Both the position numbers and the translations under genes were made by a program. A DNA stretch of 50,049 nt from an uncultured Sphingomonadaceae bacterium (lineage in GTDB: Bacteria > Pseudomonadota > Alphaproteobacteria > Sphingomonadales > Sphingomonadaceae), in NCBI GenBank assembly GCA_937873035.1, contig CALMVA010000078.1:1-50049 (forward strand), read 5' to 3'. Position 1 is the first letter of the stretch; every line of letters begins with the position of its first letter. The notes beneath the pieces were generated by a model. That model was not told the origin of the DNA. It worked only from the letters and a program-made list of their open reading frames with translations, and did not search any database. Shown piece by piece: positions 17,852 through 27,432 of the stretch.

Positions 17852-19225
17852 ATGCTGACGGCGCATGGCCGTGTTGATCCGCAAGGGCATCTCGTGTCCG
17901 CAGACCCGGTTCTTGAGCGTTTGCAGCGCGGAGCGGGCGGCGTGCCGGGGGGCAAGATCGCCATTCCGCAAATTGCGACGCTGGCGCGGCTGGCGCGCAA
18001 CCTGTCTGTGCCCGTCTCGCGGCCCGTGCTGGTGGCCGATGGCCTCAAGACGCTGGAGCTTCATGTTGATGCGCGGCCCGATAATGATGGTGTTGGCCTT
18101 GCCATTTCAGGCTGGGACAGCGTAGCTCCTGTTCCTGTGACTGGAACCGCAGCCGACCGCGAACATGATTTCGCTCTTCTGGAGGCCGATGGCGCCTGGG
18201 AGACCGATTCCAGCCTGCGCATCACAAGGCTGAGCGAAGCTGTGGATGGTGATCTTGGGATTGGCCCTGCCGCGCGCGGGCAGCCGCTGGCGCGCGTCTT
18301 TCGGCTTGTGCCCGATGAAAGCGGCGATCTTCCAATCCTTATCGCGCTGGCCAATCGCATCGCCTTTGTCGGCCAAAATGCGGAATTGTTTGACGAGGCG
18401 TCCACCCCGGTCATCCTTTCCGGCGAGCCGGTGTTTGAGGATGGCGGGCGCTTTTCGGGCCTGCGCGGGCGCATCATGCAGCTTGCTTCCACCCGCCAAT
18501 CGCACGAGCCGGATATTCGCGCCGTCTATCATGCCGATGATGGCTTTGCCCGCCGCCTCGATGCCGCTCTGCGCGGCCCGATTGGGCGGATCATCCACAA
18601 TGCTGATGCGGCTGCTGCGCAGATCGATGGGCCGGTGCGGCGTGATTATGCGAGTTACGCCAATGATATAGCTTCTGCGGCGCGGCACCTGCTTGGGCTG
18701 GTGGATGATCTTTCGAACCTGCAAGCTGTTGAACGTGCGGATTTCCGCATTGATACCGACATTATCGACCTTGCCGACATTGCCCGCCGTGCAGCGGGCC
18801 TTCTTTCCGTGCGCGCGGCTGACCGGGAGGTGCGAATCGACAGGCCCGTCGAAGGCGATCAATTGTCTGCCGTGGGTGATTTTGGGCGGGTCTTGCAGAT
18901 CATGGTCAATCTGGTGGGCAATGCTGTGCGCTATTCGCCCGATGGCAGTGCGGTGTGGATCCGCATCGAAGCTGAAGGCGGCATGGCCGTCGCCATCGTG
19001 GCCGATCAGGGCAAGGGCATTGCGCTTGAAGATCAGGAGCGCATTTTTGAGAAATTTGAGCGCGTTGATCCCGATGAGCCGGGTGGAAGCGGGCTTGGTC
19101 TTTACATCTCGCGCAGGCTGGCGCGCGCCATGGGCGGCGACGTGACCGTGGACAGCGCACCGGGGCAGGGCGCGCGCTTTGTGCTTACGCTGCCGCTGGC
19201 GCCTGTCGGCATCTCCGACTTTTAG
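17852..19225 (+). CDS. Sensor histidine kinase-like protein lacking the phosphoacceptor histidine
   Basis: A 457-residue protein, apparently cytosolic, with a long N-terminal sensor-like region (about 1-225, possibly PAS-like), a HisKA-like helical pair (about 230-292) and an intact HATPase_c domain. The ATP site shows N353 and N357 (NLVGNAVRYSP), D385-x-G-x-G-I and GGSGLGL at 411-417. In the HisKA helix the usual S-H-E-L-R-T-P reads D237-A238-A239-L-R-G-P, so the phosphorylated His is replaced by Ala and the following Glu by Ala. It may act as an ATP-sensing scaffold or pseudokinase. A terminator follows. ATG at 17852 gives MLTAHGRVDPQGHL; the promoter is not obvious. Confidence 0.8.
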   Translation: MLTAHGRVDPQGHLVSADPVLERLQRGAGGVPGGKIAIPQIATLARLARNLSVPVSRPVLVADGLKTLELHVDARPDNDGVGLAISGWDSVAPVPVTGTAADREHDFALLEADGAWETDSSLRITRLSEAVDGDLGIGPAARGQPLARVFRLVPDESGDLPILIALANRIAFVGQNAELFDEASTPVILSGEPVFEDGGRFSGLRGRIMQLASTRQSHEPDIRAVYHADDGFARRLDAALRGPIGRIIHNADAAAAQIDGPVRRDYASYANDIASAARHLLGLVDDLSNLQAVERADFRIDTDIIDLADIARRAAGLLSVRAADREVRIDRPVEGDQLSAVGDFGRVLQIMVNLVGNAVRYSPDGSAVWIRIEAEGGMAVAIVADQGKGIALEDQERIFEKFERVDPDEPGGSGLGLYISRRLARAMGGDVTVDSAPGQGARFVLTLPLAPVGISDF

Positions 19226-19263
19226 GCAATCAAGCTGCTGGCCAGCCTCGATGCCGCAGCTAA

Positions 19264-19302
19264 CAAAAAAGGCGGCCTCCCGCGTGGGAGACCGCTCTTT
19301 TT
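19264..19302. terminator. Bidirectional rho-independent terminator
   Basis: A ten-base stem (19272-19281 with 19286-19295, one G-T pair) has a four-base loop. It is flanked by AAAAAA on the left and TCTTTTT on the right. It therefore ends transcripts from the kinase-like gene on the plus strand and from gltA on the minus strand. Confidence 0.9.
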
Positions 19303-19323
19303 CAGTATCGCGTTACCGGGCGC

Positions 19324-20610
19324 TTAACGCTTGGCAACCGGCACGTAATCGCGCTGCACCGGGCCGGTATAAAGCTGGCGCGGACGGCCGATCTTCTGCT
19401 CTGGGTCCGAGATCATTTCGTTCCACTGCGCAACCCAGCCCACAGTGCGGGCAAGCGCGAAGAGAACGGTGAACATTTCGGTCGGGAAGCCGATCGCCGA
19501 AAGGATGACGCCCGAATAGAAGTCGACATTCGGGAAGAGCTTCTTGTCGATGAAGTAGGGATCGTTGAGCGCCATTTCTTCAAGCTGAAGCGCCACTTCA
19601 AACACCGGATCGTTGATCTTGAGCGCATCGAACACTTCACGCAGCGTCTGCTGCATCACCGTCGCGCGCGGATCATAATTCTTATACACACGGTGGCCGA
19701 AGCCCATCAGGCGGAACGGATCGTTCTTGTCCTTCGCACGCGCGATGAACTCAGGAATACGCTCCGGGCGGCCGATTTCGCGCAGCATATTCAGCGCGGC
19801 TTCGTTCGCCCCGCCATGCGCCGGGCCCCACAGGCAGGCAATGCCCGCCGCGATGCAGGCAAATGGGTTCGCGCCCGACGAACCGGCGAGACGCACGGTC
19901 GAGGTCGAGGCGTTCTGCTCATGGTCGGCATGGAGGATGAAGATGCGGTCCATCGCGCGCTCGATGGCGGGATCGATATAATATTCTTCCGCCGGCACGC
20001 CAAAGGTCATGCGCAGGAAGTTGCCCGTGTAGGACAGCTTGTTGTCGGGATACATGAAGGGCTGGCCGACCGAATATTTATAAGCCATCGCGGCAATCGT
20101 CGGCATCTTCGCGATCAGGCGGTGCGAAGCGACCATGCGCTGGTGCGGATCGGCAATGTCGGTCGAGTCGTGATAGAAGGCCGAAAGCGCGCCAACGACG
20201 CCGCACATGATCGCCATCGGGTGCGCATCGCGGCGGAAGCCACGATAGAAGGTCGCCAGCTGCTCGTGGAGCATCGTGTGGCGCGAGATCGTGCGCGTGA
20301 AGGTGCCGAGTTCATCCTGCGAAGGCAGTTCGCCGTTGAGCAGGAGATAGGCGACTTCCATGAAGCTCGACTGTTCTGCAAGCTGGCCAATGGGGTAGCC
20401 GCGGTGCAGCAGCACACCTTCATCACCATCAATATAGGTCAGACCCGATTCGCACGCCGCGGTCGACATGAAGCCGGGGTCGAAGGTGAAGGCGCCCGTC
20501 TGGGCATAGAGCTTGCGGATGTCGATGACATCGGGGCCGATCGTTCCCGAACGAACCGCATAATTGCTGTCCGCGCCGCCAATGGAGAGCTTTGCTGTGG
20601 TATCCGACAT
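19324..20610 (-). CDS. gltA: Citrate synthase
   Basis: Condenses oxaloacetate and acetyl-CoA in the first step of the TCA cycle. The 428-residue protein is of the Gram-negative type, with the N-terminal beta domain ([19 protein letters not shown]). The catalytic histidines are in [12 protein letters not shown] and [15 protein letters not shown], and the catalytic Asp falls in the C-terminal part. ATG at 20610 follows AGAAGGG on the minus strand. It lies 24 bases downstream of gltX, so the two are probably co-transcribed, and a terminator follows its stop. Confidence 0.98.
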   Translation of the reverse strand: MSDTTAKLSIGGADSNYAVRSGTIGPDVIDIRKLYAQTGAFTFDPGFMSTAACESGLTYIDGDEGVLLHRGYPIGQLAEQSSFMEVAYLLLNGELPSQDELGTFTRTISRHTMLHEQLATFYRGFRRDAHPMAIMCGVVGALSAFYHDSTDIADPHQRMVASHRLIAKMPTIAAMAYKYSVGQPFMYPDNKLSYTGNFLRMTFGVPAEEYYIDPAIERAMDRIFILHADHEQNASTSTVRLAGSSGANPFACIAAGIACLWGPAHGGANEAALNMLREIGRPERIPEFIARAKDKNDPFRLMGFGHRVYKNYDPRATVMQQTLREVFDALKINDPVFEVALQLEEMALNDPYFIDKKLFPNVDFYSGVILSAIGFPTEMFTVLFALARTVGWVAQWNEMISDPEQKIGRPRQLYTGPVQRDYVPVAKR

Positions 20611-20634
20611 GGTCTTTGCCCTTCTCGTTCTTTC

Positions 20635-22068
20635 TCAGGCGCTCCGCGCCAAGCAGTCTTCAATTCTTGCCAGCGACTCTTCTCGGCCGAGAAGAACCAG
20701 CACATCGAATATTCCGGGGGAGGTTCCGCGGCCCGTTAGCGCAGCACGTAGGGGCTGCGCAACCTTGCCGAGGCCAAGACCAGCCTCCGTTGCAACGGCC
20801 TTTACACCCTCTTCCAGCGGGGCCAATTCCCATTGGGTCTGGCCCTTCAGCGCATCATAGGCCTTGTCCAGAAGGACAGCGGCCTCTCCATCTAGCAGCG
20901 ACTGCGCCTTCTCGTCCAACGAAATTGGACGCGATTCGAACAGGAATTCCGCGCCTTCGGAGATTTCGATGGTCGTCTTGGCGCGCACCTTCAGCACCGG
21001 CATGGCCTGTGCGAGCAGCAGCATTTCCGCCTCGCTGAGCTGATGACCCAGCTTCGCCTCGATGCGGTGCTGCGCGATGTGCGCCAGCCGGGCATCATCG
21101 GCTTCGCGGATATAATGGCCGTTCAGATTTTCGAGCTTCTTGAAATCGAATCGGGCGGCCCCGCGACCGACATCGGCCACGTCGAACCATTCGATTGCCT
21201 GATCGCGGCTGATGATCTCGTCATCGCCATGGCCCCAGCCGAGCTTCAGCAGATAGTTGTTGATGGCCTCCGGCAGATACCCCATTTCGTCGCGATAGGC
21301 ATCGACGCCCAGCGCGCCGTGTCGCTTGGAGAGCTTCGCCCCGTCCGCCCCATGGATGAGCGGCACGTGCGCATAGACCGGCTCTGGCCAGCCCATGCCG
21401 CGGATGAGCGCCAACTGGCGGAAGGCGTTATTCAGATGGTCGTCACCGCGGATCACATGGGTGATGCCCATATCATGATCGTCGACGACGACGCTGAGCA
21501 TATAGGTGGGCGTGCCATCGGAGCGCAGCAGGATCATGTCGTCCAGCTCGGCATTGGCGACGGTAACATCGCCCTGCACAAGATCGCTGATCGTGACGCT
21601 GCCTTCGGTCGGGGCTTTGAGGCGCACGACAAAGGGCTTGTCGGCGGGCTGGTCGGCTTCAGGCGTATCACGCCACGGGCTGCGGATGCGGAACGGGCGC
21701 TTTTCAGCCTCTGCCGCCGCACGCATCGCTGCCAGCTCCTCCTGCGTCAGATAGCAGCGATAGGCATGGCCGCGCGCGATCAGCTCATGCGCGACGTCGG
21801 CGTGGCGCGCGGCGCGCGAAAATTGATAGACTTCCTCGCCATCCCAATCGAGATCGAGCCAGCGCAGCCCATCGAGAATCGCCTCGACGGCGGAATCGGT
21901 GGCGCGGGCGCGCTCGGTATCCTGGATCCCCAGCAGAATTTGGCCCCCCAGGCGGCGCGCAAACAGCCAGTTGAACAGCGCGGTGCGTCCGCCGCCGATG
22001 TGCAGATAGCCGGTCGGCGACGGCGCGAACCGTGTGACCACGGCATCATTTTCTTTGCTTGCGCCCAC
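20635..22068 (-). CDS. gltX: Glutamate--tRNA ligase
   Basis: Charges tRNA-Glu with glutamate. I chose GTG at 22068 because GGAGAA lies nine bases upstream and the product then starts VGASKENDAV, just before the conserved TRFAPSPTGYLHIGG. That gives 477 residues, the normal bacterial length; the frame stays open to 22125. Class I motifs are visible: HIGG (variant of HIGH) near residue 20 and KLSKRHG (variant of KMSKS) near residue 240. Only 25 bases separate this start from the divergent comEC start, so each promoter must lie inside the other gene's 5' region or leader. Confidence 0.96.
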   Translation of the reverse strand: MGASKENDAVVTRFAPSPTGYLHIGGGRTALFNWLFARRLGGQILLGIQDTERARATDSAVEAILDGLRWLDLDWDGEEVYQFSRAARHADVAHELIARGHAYRCYLTQEELAAMRAAAEAEKRPFRIRSPWRDTPEADQPADKPFVVRLKAPTEGSVTISDLVQGDVTVANAELDDMILLRSDGTPTYMLSVVVDDHDMGITHVIRGDDHLNNAFRQLALIRGMGWPEPVYAHVPLIHGADGAKLSKRHGALGVDAYRDEMGYLPEAINNYLLKLGWGHGDDEIISRDQAIEWFDVADVGRGAARFDFKKLENLNGHYIREADDARLAHIAQHRIEAKLGHQLSEAEMLLLAQAMPVLKVRAKTTIEISEGAEFLFESRPISLDEKAQSLLDGEAAVLLDKAYDALKGQTQWELAPLEEGVKAVATEAGLGLGKVAQPLRAALTGRGTSPGIFDVLVLLGREESLARIEDCLARSA

Positions 22069-22093
22069 GCGCGGATTCTCCAACAAAAGGACT

Positions 22094-24274
22094 ATGGCCA
22101 GCACAGTCGGCGAGGCCCCTAGCACGGGATTTGGCGCGCTTCAAACACGCCATTTTCGTCATGCCCACAGCATGGGCGCGGCGCTGGAAAAGGCGCTTGA
22201 GGCAGAGCGCACTCAACTGCCCTTGTGGCTTCCCTTCATGCTGGGGGCTGGCATTGCCGCATGGTTCGTTTTCCCGATCCGCGAAATGTGGTGGGCTGCG
22301 GTTGCGGGCGGCGTGGCGCTTGCGGGAGGTGGGGTTGCGATTGGGCGCAACACGCGCCTCGGCCTTGTTCTCATGGTCGCCGGGCTGGCCTTTTCCGCGG
22401 GGTGCGGGTTGGCCTGGGCGTGCAGCTTGTGGGTGGCCGCCCCCGCGCTTTCGCGGCCGATGGTGGCGGAGGTGAAGGGCGAAGTGGTGCGCGTTGAACG
22501 GCAGAACGCGCGCGGCATTTGGCGGCTGACGGTCGCAACGGATGCGCAAAGCGGTTTGCCGCCGCGCGTTCGGGTGAGCGTGCCGCTTGACGCCCTTGCC
22601 GCAGAACCAGCGACCGGCGCGCGCCTTTTGGTTCGTGCGCGGCTGATGCCGCCATCGCCGCCTGCTGTGCCGGGTGGCTATGATTTTCGCCGACACGCGT
22701 GGTTTCAAGGGCTGGGCGGCGTCGGGAAGGCGCTGGGTCCGGCCGTGGTGACGCCCGCTGTGCAGGCGGTTTCTCTGCGCCAGCGCCTGACCGCCCATGT
22801 GATGGCGCGGTTGCCGAGCGGGGAGGGAGGCGTCGCCGCAGCACTCCTCACCGGCGATCAGGGGGGTATCAGCGATGCCGACCAGCAAGCGATGCGCGCA
22901 AGCGGGCTGGCCCACCTGCTTTCGGTTTCAGGGCTGCATATTTCAGCCGTTGTCGCGGCGACTTTCTTCCTCACGCTTCGGTTGCTCGCATTGTCGCAGC
23001 GCCTTGCGCTGCGCTGGCCCTTGCTCACCATCGCCGCGGGTGCAGCCGCGCTGGCGGGGGTAGGCTATACCTTGCTGGCGGGCGCTGAAGTGCCAACGAT
23101 CCGCTCATGCGTGGCCGCCATTCTGGTGCTCATCGGCATGGTGCTGGGGCGTGACGCCATGACGTTACGGCTGGTCGCGGTCGGCGCGCTCATCGTGCTG
23201 CTGATCTGGCCTGAAGCGTTGATCGGCCCCAGCTTTCAGCTCAGTTTTGCGGCGATAACCGCCATCGTCGCGCTGCATGAAAGCCCGCGCATCCAGCGGT
23301 TGTTCGCGCCACGGCCAGAAGCACTGCGCGCGCATATCGCCCGCAGCCTCTGCGCGCTTCTCCTCACCGGACTGGTGGTTGAGATTGCGCTTGCGCCGAT
23401 TGCGCTGTTCCACTTCCACAAGTCAGGTGTGTTTGGTGCGCTGGCGAACCTTGTCGCCATTCCGCTCACGACTTTCATCATCATGCCCGCCGAGGCGCTG
23501 GCGCTCATTCTTGATGGGTTGGGTTGGGGGCTGGGCGCGCCCTTCTGGTGGATCACCGCGCGCGCCATCGGCTTGCTGCTCTGGCTGGCGCAAGAGGTGG
23601 CCGCCTTGCCGGGCGCGTCGGCGCTGCTGCCATCTGTGCCGCGCGGGGCCTATCTGCTGATGGTCTGCGGCGGTCTGTGGACCATGCTCTGGCGCACAGG
23701 GCTGCGGTTTGCCGGCTGTGTGCCGCTATGTGCCGGGGCGCTATGGGCGGTGCTTTTGCCCGTGCCCGATCTGCTCATTACCGATGATGGCCGCCACCTC
23801 GCCTTGCGCGATGATGCGGGGCAACTGGCCATTTTGCGTCCAAGGTCCGGCGATTTCGTGCGGCAGACACTGGCGGAGCGCGCCGCGCATGAAGGGGAAT
23901 TGGCTGATCTTGATGAGGCCGCCCGCGCCGATTGCTCGGCGGATGCTTGCATTGTCAGGCTGGTGCGGGGCGGGCGTAATTGGCAGATATTGGCGCTGCG
24001 CAGCCGTCATATGATCGATTGGAAGGCGCTGGTCGGTGCCTGTGCCGATGCTGACATCATTGTGAGCGCACGGTTGCTGCCCAAAGCCTGCCATGCCCGT
24101 TGGCTGACCATCGATCCGCGCTTGCTGCGCCAGACAGGCGGGCTTGCCATCACGCTTGCCCCATTGCGGGTAGAAACAGTCTATGCGGCGCGCGACGACC
24201 ATCCCTGGATGGCCGCCGCTGCCGCACAGAATGGGTTTCAATACCGCCGCAACAGCCCGGCCAATCGGCCCTGA
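22094..24274 (+). CDS. comEC: ComEC/Rec2 family DNA-uptake channel protein
   Basis: Inner-membrane channel family that carries single-stranded DNA into the cytoplasm during transformation. ATG at 22094 follows AAAAGGA and gives 726 residues. The N-terminal hydrophobic part holds two membrane segments and an OB-like periplasmic domain (about 100-200). The competence domain follows with [18 protein letters not shown] near residues 275-295 and many membrane segments to about 580. The C-terminal 150 residues resemble the metallo-beta-lactamase part of other ComEC proteins but show no HxHxDH motif. Its 3' end overlaps the convergent lexA gene by 37 bases. Confidence 0.9.
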   Translation: MASTVGEAPSTGFGALQTRHFRHAHSMGAALEKALEAERTQLPLWLPFMLGAGIAAWFVFPIREMWWAAVAGGVALAGGGVAIGRNTRLGLVLMVAGLAFSAGCGLAWACSLWVAAPALSRPMVAEVKGEVVRVERQNARGIWRLTVATDAQSGLPPRVRVSVPLDALAAEPATGARLLVRARLMPPSPPAVPGGYDFRRHAWFQGLGGVGKALGPAVVTPAVQAVSLRQRLTAHVMARLPSGEGGVAAALLTGDQGGISDADQQAMRASGLAHLLSVSGLHISAVVAATFFLTLRLLALSQRLALRWPLLTIAAGAAALAGVGYTLLAGAEVPTIRSCVAAILVLIGMVLGRDAMTLRLVAVGALIVLLIWPEALIGPSFQLSFAAITAIVALHESPRIQRLFAPRPEALRAHIARSLCALLLTGLVVEIALAPIALFHFHKSGVFGALANLVAIPLTTFIIMPAEALALILDGLGWGLGAPFWWITARAIGLLLWLAQEVAALPGASALLPSVPRGAYLLMVCGGLWTMLWRTGLRFAGCVPLCAGALWAVLLPVPDLLITDDGRHLALRDDAGQLAILRPRSGDFVRQTLAERAAHEGELADLDEAARADCSADACIVRLVRGGRNWQILALRSRHMIDWKALVGACADADIIVSARLLPKACHARWLTIDPRLLRQTGGLAITLAPLRVETVYAARDDHPWMAAAAAQNGFQYRRNSPANRP

Positions 24275-24921
24275 ATACGCACCTGCGCCGGGGAATAACG
24301 CTGCGGTTCATAAGATCTGTTAGCAGGGTCAAGGCGTATCATATTGCCTTCATTGCGGAAATATTTGAGTGTTGCTTCCGCATCATCGATCAGCGCGACA
24401 ACGATGTCACCCGGCCGCGCCATGTCTGCGCGGCGGATGAGCGCATAATCGCCATCGAGAATACCGGCCTCGACCATCGAATCACCTGAGACTTCGAGCG
24501 CGAAATGATCCCCTGGCCCAAGCAGTGCTGCGGGCACAGACAGGGAGCTTTGGCCTTCCAGCGCCTCAATCGGCACGCCCGCGGCGATGCGGCCATGAAG
24601 AGGAATTTCAAGAACATCATTCGCCGGTTCAGGCGCGCGTGCAGGGGCGGCGCGTTCGGGCATCGAAACGACATTGCTTGTCGTGACCGCACGCGGGGCA
24701 TCGCCACGTTCGGGCATCTTGACGACATCCAGCGCGCGGGCGCGGTTGGGAAGGCGGCGGATGAACCCGCGCTCTTCAAGTGCCGAGATCAGCCGGTGCA
24801 CACCAGACTTCGACTTGAGATCAAGCGCCTCCTTCATCTCTTCAAAAGACGGGGAGACGCCGGTTTCCGCCAGACGATCATAAATGAAGCAAAGCAATTC
24901 ATGCTGTTTACGCGTGAGCAT
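24238..24921 (-). CDS. lexA: LexA repressor
   Basis: SOS-response repressor that self-cleaves when RecA filaments form. The 227-residue protein has an N-terminal winged helix ([17 protein letters not shown]; recognition region [16 protein letters not shown]), an Ala/Pro-rich linker (about 70-100) and the peptidase domain. The cleavage bond is A114-G115 (RIAAGVP), with S148 (SGDSM) and K186 (ATLKYF) as the catalytic dyad. ATG at 24921 follows GGAGG. A LexA box lies 19 bases upstream, which indicates autoregulation. The linker is somewhat longer than in E. coli, as usual in alphaproteobacteria. Confidence 0.98.
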   Translation of the reverse strand: MLTRKQHELLCFIYDRLAETGVSPSFEEMKEALDLKSKSGVHRLISALEERGFIRRLPNRARALDVVKMPERGDAPRAVTTSNVVSMPERAAPARAPEPANDVLEIPLHGRIAAGVPIEALEGQSSLSVPAALLGPGDHFALEVSGDSMVEAGILDGDYALIRRADMARPGDIVVALIDDAEATLKYFRNEGNMIRLDPANRSYEPQRYSPAQVRIQGRLAGLLRRY

Positions 24922-24939
24922 CGCGGGCCTCCAACATGG

Positions 24940-24954
24940 GAACGAACGCGGAAC
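24940..24954 (-). promoter_or_regulatory. LexA box (SOS operator) of lexA
   Basis: Plus-strand GAAC-N7-GAAC (GAACGAACGCGGAAC), read as GTTC-N7-GTTC on the lexA strand, is exactly the alphaproteobacterial SOS box. It lies in the 57-base gap between the moeA stop and the lexA start, so it marks an internal SOS promoter in the trp-moa-lexA block. Confidence 0.85.
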
Positions 24955-24978
24955 GTGTAGGAAACATTTTGTTCCGCG

Positions 24979-26160
24979 TCAAGCGAGGAGGATGATCTCC
25001 ACCGCATCGCCAATATTGGCGGCCGGGCTGCCTGCCACGCGCACGATAAGGGCATTGGCAAGCGAGAGCGCGCGCAGGGCCGCGCTGTCGTTCAGCCCGA
25101 CAGGCGTGACGCTGCCATTGTCGTAGATGGCGCGCACATGGTCGGTGCGCTGGGGCACGGCAGGCAGCGGGCTTGCGAGACGCGCGGGAAGGCGCTGTGC
25201 AAAAGGCTCGACCGCGCCCGCCATAAGGCGCACCAGCGGCAGCGCAAAAAGCGTGGCGGTTACAAAGGCTGAAACGGGGTTGCCCGGCAGGCCCAGCACC
25301 ACGGCCTTACCCAGCGTGCCCGCCATCAGCGGCTTGCCGGGGCGCATGGCGATCTTCCAGAAGTCAATCACAGCGCCTGCGGCTTCCAGCGCGGGCTTCA
25401 CATGGTCATGATCGCCCACCGAAGCGCCGCCGGTGGACAGGATGATGTCGGCTTGTGTTGCAGCGGTGCGAAAGGCATCACAAAGCGCAGATTTATTATC
25501 AGAAATAATCCCCATATGAATAATATCACAGGGAAAATCTCTCAAAATAGCATCCAGCATCACGGCATTGGAGGCGGGAATATGGTCTGCATCGGTCGCG
25601 CCGCCGGGTGGCACCAGTTCGTCGCCGGATGACAGCAGCGCCACACGCACCGGCCGGTGCACAAGGATGTCGCCATGCCCGCCCATCGCCGCAAGCGCGA
25701 TGCGCGCCGCAGTCAGCCGCTCGCCCGCCTGGATAAGCGTCTGGCCTGCTTGAAAATCCTCACCCGCGCGCCGCACGTGCTTGCCGACGAACGCCTCAAG
25801 ATCAGCAGTCAGCCGCAGACATTCACCAGCGCGTGCAACATCTTCCTGCATAATGACGGTATCTGCATCCTGGGGTAGGGCGGCGCCTGTGAAGATGCGG
25901 ACAGCCTCGCGGGTGCCCACGCGCCCTGCAAAGGAGGCACCCGCCGCTGATTCCCCGATGATTGTCCACGGCCCCGGCCAGTCCGCATGGCGCAGCGCAT
26001 AGCCATCCATTGCGGAAAGATCGCGCGCGGGCTGGGTGCGCCGCGCAGTCACATCCTGCGCCGCCCAGCGGCCCGCGGCGCGCGCGAGCGGCACGATTTC
26101 CGTCTCAACGACCCCGCCGAGGGCCAGAATACGCTGCTGGCCTTCGCTGAGCGAAATCAT
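24979..26160 (-). CDS. moeA: Molybdopterin molybdenumtransferase
   Basis: Inserts molybdenum into adenylylated molybdopterin. ATG at 26160 ([12 protein letters not shown]) overlaps the moaC stop by four bases (ATGA) and gives 393 residues. Motifs: [12 protein letters not shown] in domain [29 protein letters not shown] and [11 protein letters not shown] in the MoCF domain, and [12 protein letters not shown] near the C-terminus. All are in the usual order and the length is normal. It is the gene before lexA in this block. Confidence 0.97.
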   Translation of the reverse strand: MISLSEGQQRILALGGVVETEIVPLARAAGRWAAQDVTARRTQPARDLSAMDGYALRHADWPGPWTIIGESAAGASFAGRVGTREAVRIFTGAALPQDADTVIMQEDVARAGECLRLTADLEAFVGKHVRRAGEDFQAGQTLIQAGERLTAARIALAAMGGHGDILVHRPVRVALLSSGDELVPPGGATDADHIPASNAVMLDAILRDFPCDIIHMGIISDNKSALCDAFRTAATQADIILSTGGASVGDHDHVKPALEAAGAVIDFWKIAMRPGKPLMAGTLGKAVVLGLPGNPVSAFVTATLFALPLVRLMAGAVEPFAQRLPARLASPLPAVPQRTDHVRAIYDNGSVTPVGLNDSAALRALSLANALIVRVAGSPAANIGDAVEIILLA

Positions 26161-26630
26161 CGGTCTGCCCGCCAATCGCCAGAGCGGCCACCCGATTTTG
26201 CGAGCAGACGCACGCCATCAATCACCATCGCCCGGTCAAGCGCCTTCGCCATGTCGTATAGGGTGAGCAACGCGACTGAAGTCGCTGTCAGCGCCTCCAT
26301 TTCAACCCCGGTTGGTCCCGTGGTGCGGGCGGTGGCGACAACACGGATGCCGTCTTCCAGAAGCTCGAAATCGACCGTGACGGAGGAGAGCGCCAGCGGG
26401 TGGCAGAGCGGAATGAGGTCGCTCGTCTTTTTCGCGGCCATAATGCCCGCCACGCGCGCCACAGCGAGCACATCGCCCTTCTTGGTCGTGCCGTCGCGAA
26501 TGGCGCTCAGGGCCTCGGCGCACATGATGATCCGGCCTTCTGCCAGGCCCTCACGCGCCGTTGCATCCTTGGCAGACACATCCACCATGCGCGCCGCGCC
26601 ATGTTCATCGAGATGCGTCAACTGGCCCAT
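26157..26630 (-). CDS. moaC: Cyclic pyranopterin monophosphate synthase
   Basis: Works with MoaA to convert GTP to cyclic pyranopterin monophosphate, the first molybdopterin intermediate. The 157-residue protein has the N-terminal [18 protein letters not shown], the active-site segment [13 protein letters not shown] near residues 72-84 and [13 protein letters not shown] near 110-122, all family hallmarks. ATG at 26630 follows GGAGGATCC. It lies 13 bases after trpC and overlaps moeA by four bases, so tryptophan and molybdopterin genes share a transcript. Confidence 0.97.
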   Translation of the reverse strand: MGQLTHLDEHGAARMVDVSAKDATAREGLAEGRIIMCAEALSAIRDGTTKKGDVLAVARVAGIMAAKKTSDLIPLCHPLALSSVTVDFELLEDGIRVVATARTTGPTGVEMEALTATSVALLTLYDMAKALDRAMVIDGVRLLAKSGGRSGDWRADR

Positions 26631-26643
26631 AGGATCCTCCGGC

Positions 26644-27432
26644 TCAGGCGCCTGTCAGCAGCCGGTGAGTTGCGGCCTCAACATCGGCTTCGCGCATCAG
26701 GCTTTCGCCGACAAGGAAGCAGCGCACGCCATGTTCTGCCATCGCCAACAGGTCGGCATGGCTGCCAAGCCCGCTTTCTGCGACGAAGGTGCAGCCTTTG
26801 GGGGCCTGCTTCACAAGCTCATAAGTTCTCGTAAAATCAACCGTAAAGTCTTTGAGATTGCGGTTGTTTACGCCAATGAGACGTGATTTCAGGCTGAGTG
26901 CACGTTCCAGTTCTTCGGCGTCGTGTGTTTCGATGAGAACGTCCATGCCTAGGCCAAGTGCCGTCGCTTCGATTTCGGCGGCAAGGCCATCGTCGAGCGC
27001 GGACATGATGACCAGCACAGCATCGGCCCCAATCGCGCGGGCTTCAAGCACCTGCCATGGATCAACCATGAAGTCCTTGCGCAGCACCGGCAGGTCGCAC
27101 GCGGCGCGCGCGGCGACGAGATACTCCTCATGCCCCTGAAAATAGGGCGCGTCGGTCAACACCGACAGGCAGGCGGCCCCGCCTGCCTGATAGGCGCGGG
27201 CATGGGCGGGCGGATCAAAATCGGCGCGGATCAGCCCCTTGGAAGGGCTGGCTTTCTTGATTTCGGCAATCAGGCCAAAGCCCTGCGCGGCCTTTTTATC
27301 GAGTGCTGCGCGAAAGCCGCGCGGCGGCGTCTGGCCATGTGCGGCGGCTTCCAGCTCAGCCAGCGACACGGCGGCCTTGCGCGCCGCCACTTCGATGCGC
27401 TTGTTGGCGCAGATTTCATCGAGCTTGTTCAT
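26644..27432 (-). CDS. trpC: Indole-3-glycerol phosphate synthase
   Basis: Closes the indole ring from CdRP in tryptophan synthesis. ATG at 27432 ([12 protein letters not shown]) shares its A with the trpD stop (TGATG) and gives 262 residues. TIM-barrel motifs are complete: [11 protein letters not shown] with catalytic Lys near residue 58, [13 protein letters not shown] with the general-acid Lys, [11 protein letters not shown] and FVAESGL. It is monofunctional, not fused to TrpF. Translational coupling to trpD is clear from the overlap. Confidence 0.98.
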   Translation of the reverse strand: MNKLDEICANKRIEVAARKAAVSLAELEAAAHGQTPPRGFRAALDKKAAQGFGLIAEIKKASPSKGLIRADFDPPAHARAYQAGGAACLSVLTDAPYFQGHEEYLVAARAACDLPVLRKDFMVDPWQVLEARAIGADAVLVIMSALDDGLAAEIEATALGLGMDVLIETHDAEELERALSLKSRLIGVNNRNLKDFTVDFTRTYELVKQAPKGCTFVAESGLGSHADLLAMAEHGVRCFLVGESLMREADVEAATHRLLTGA

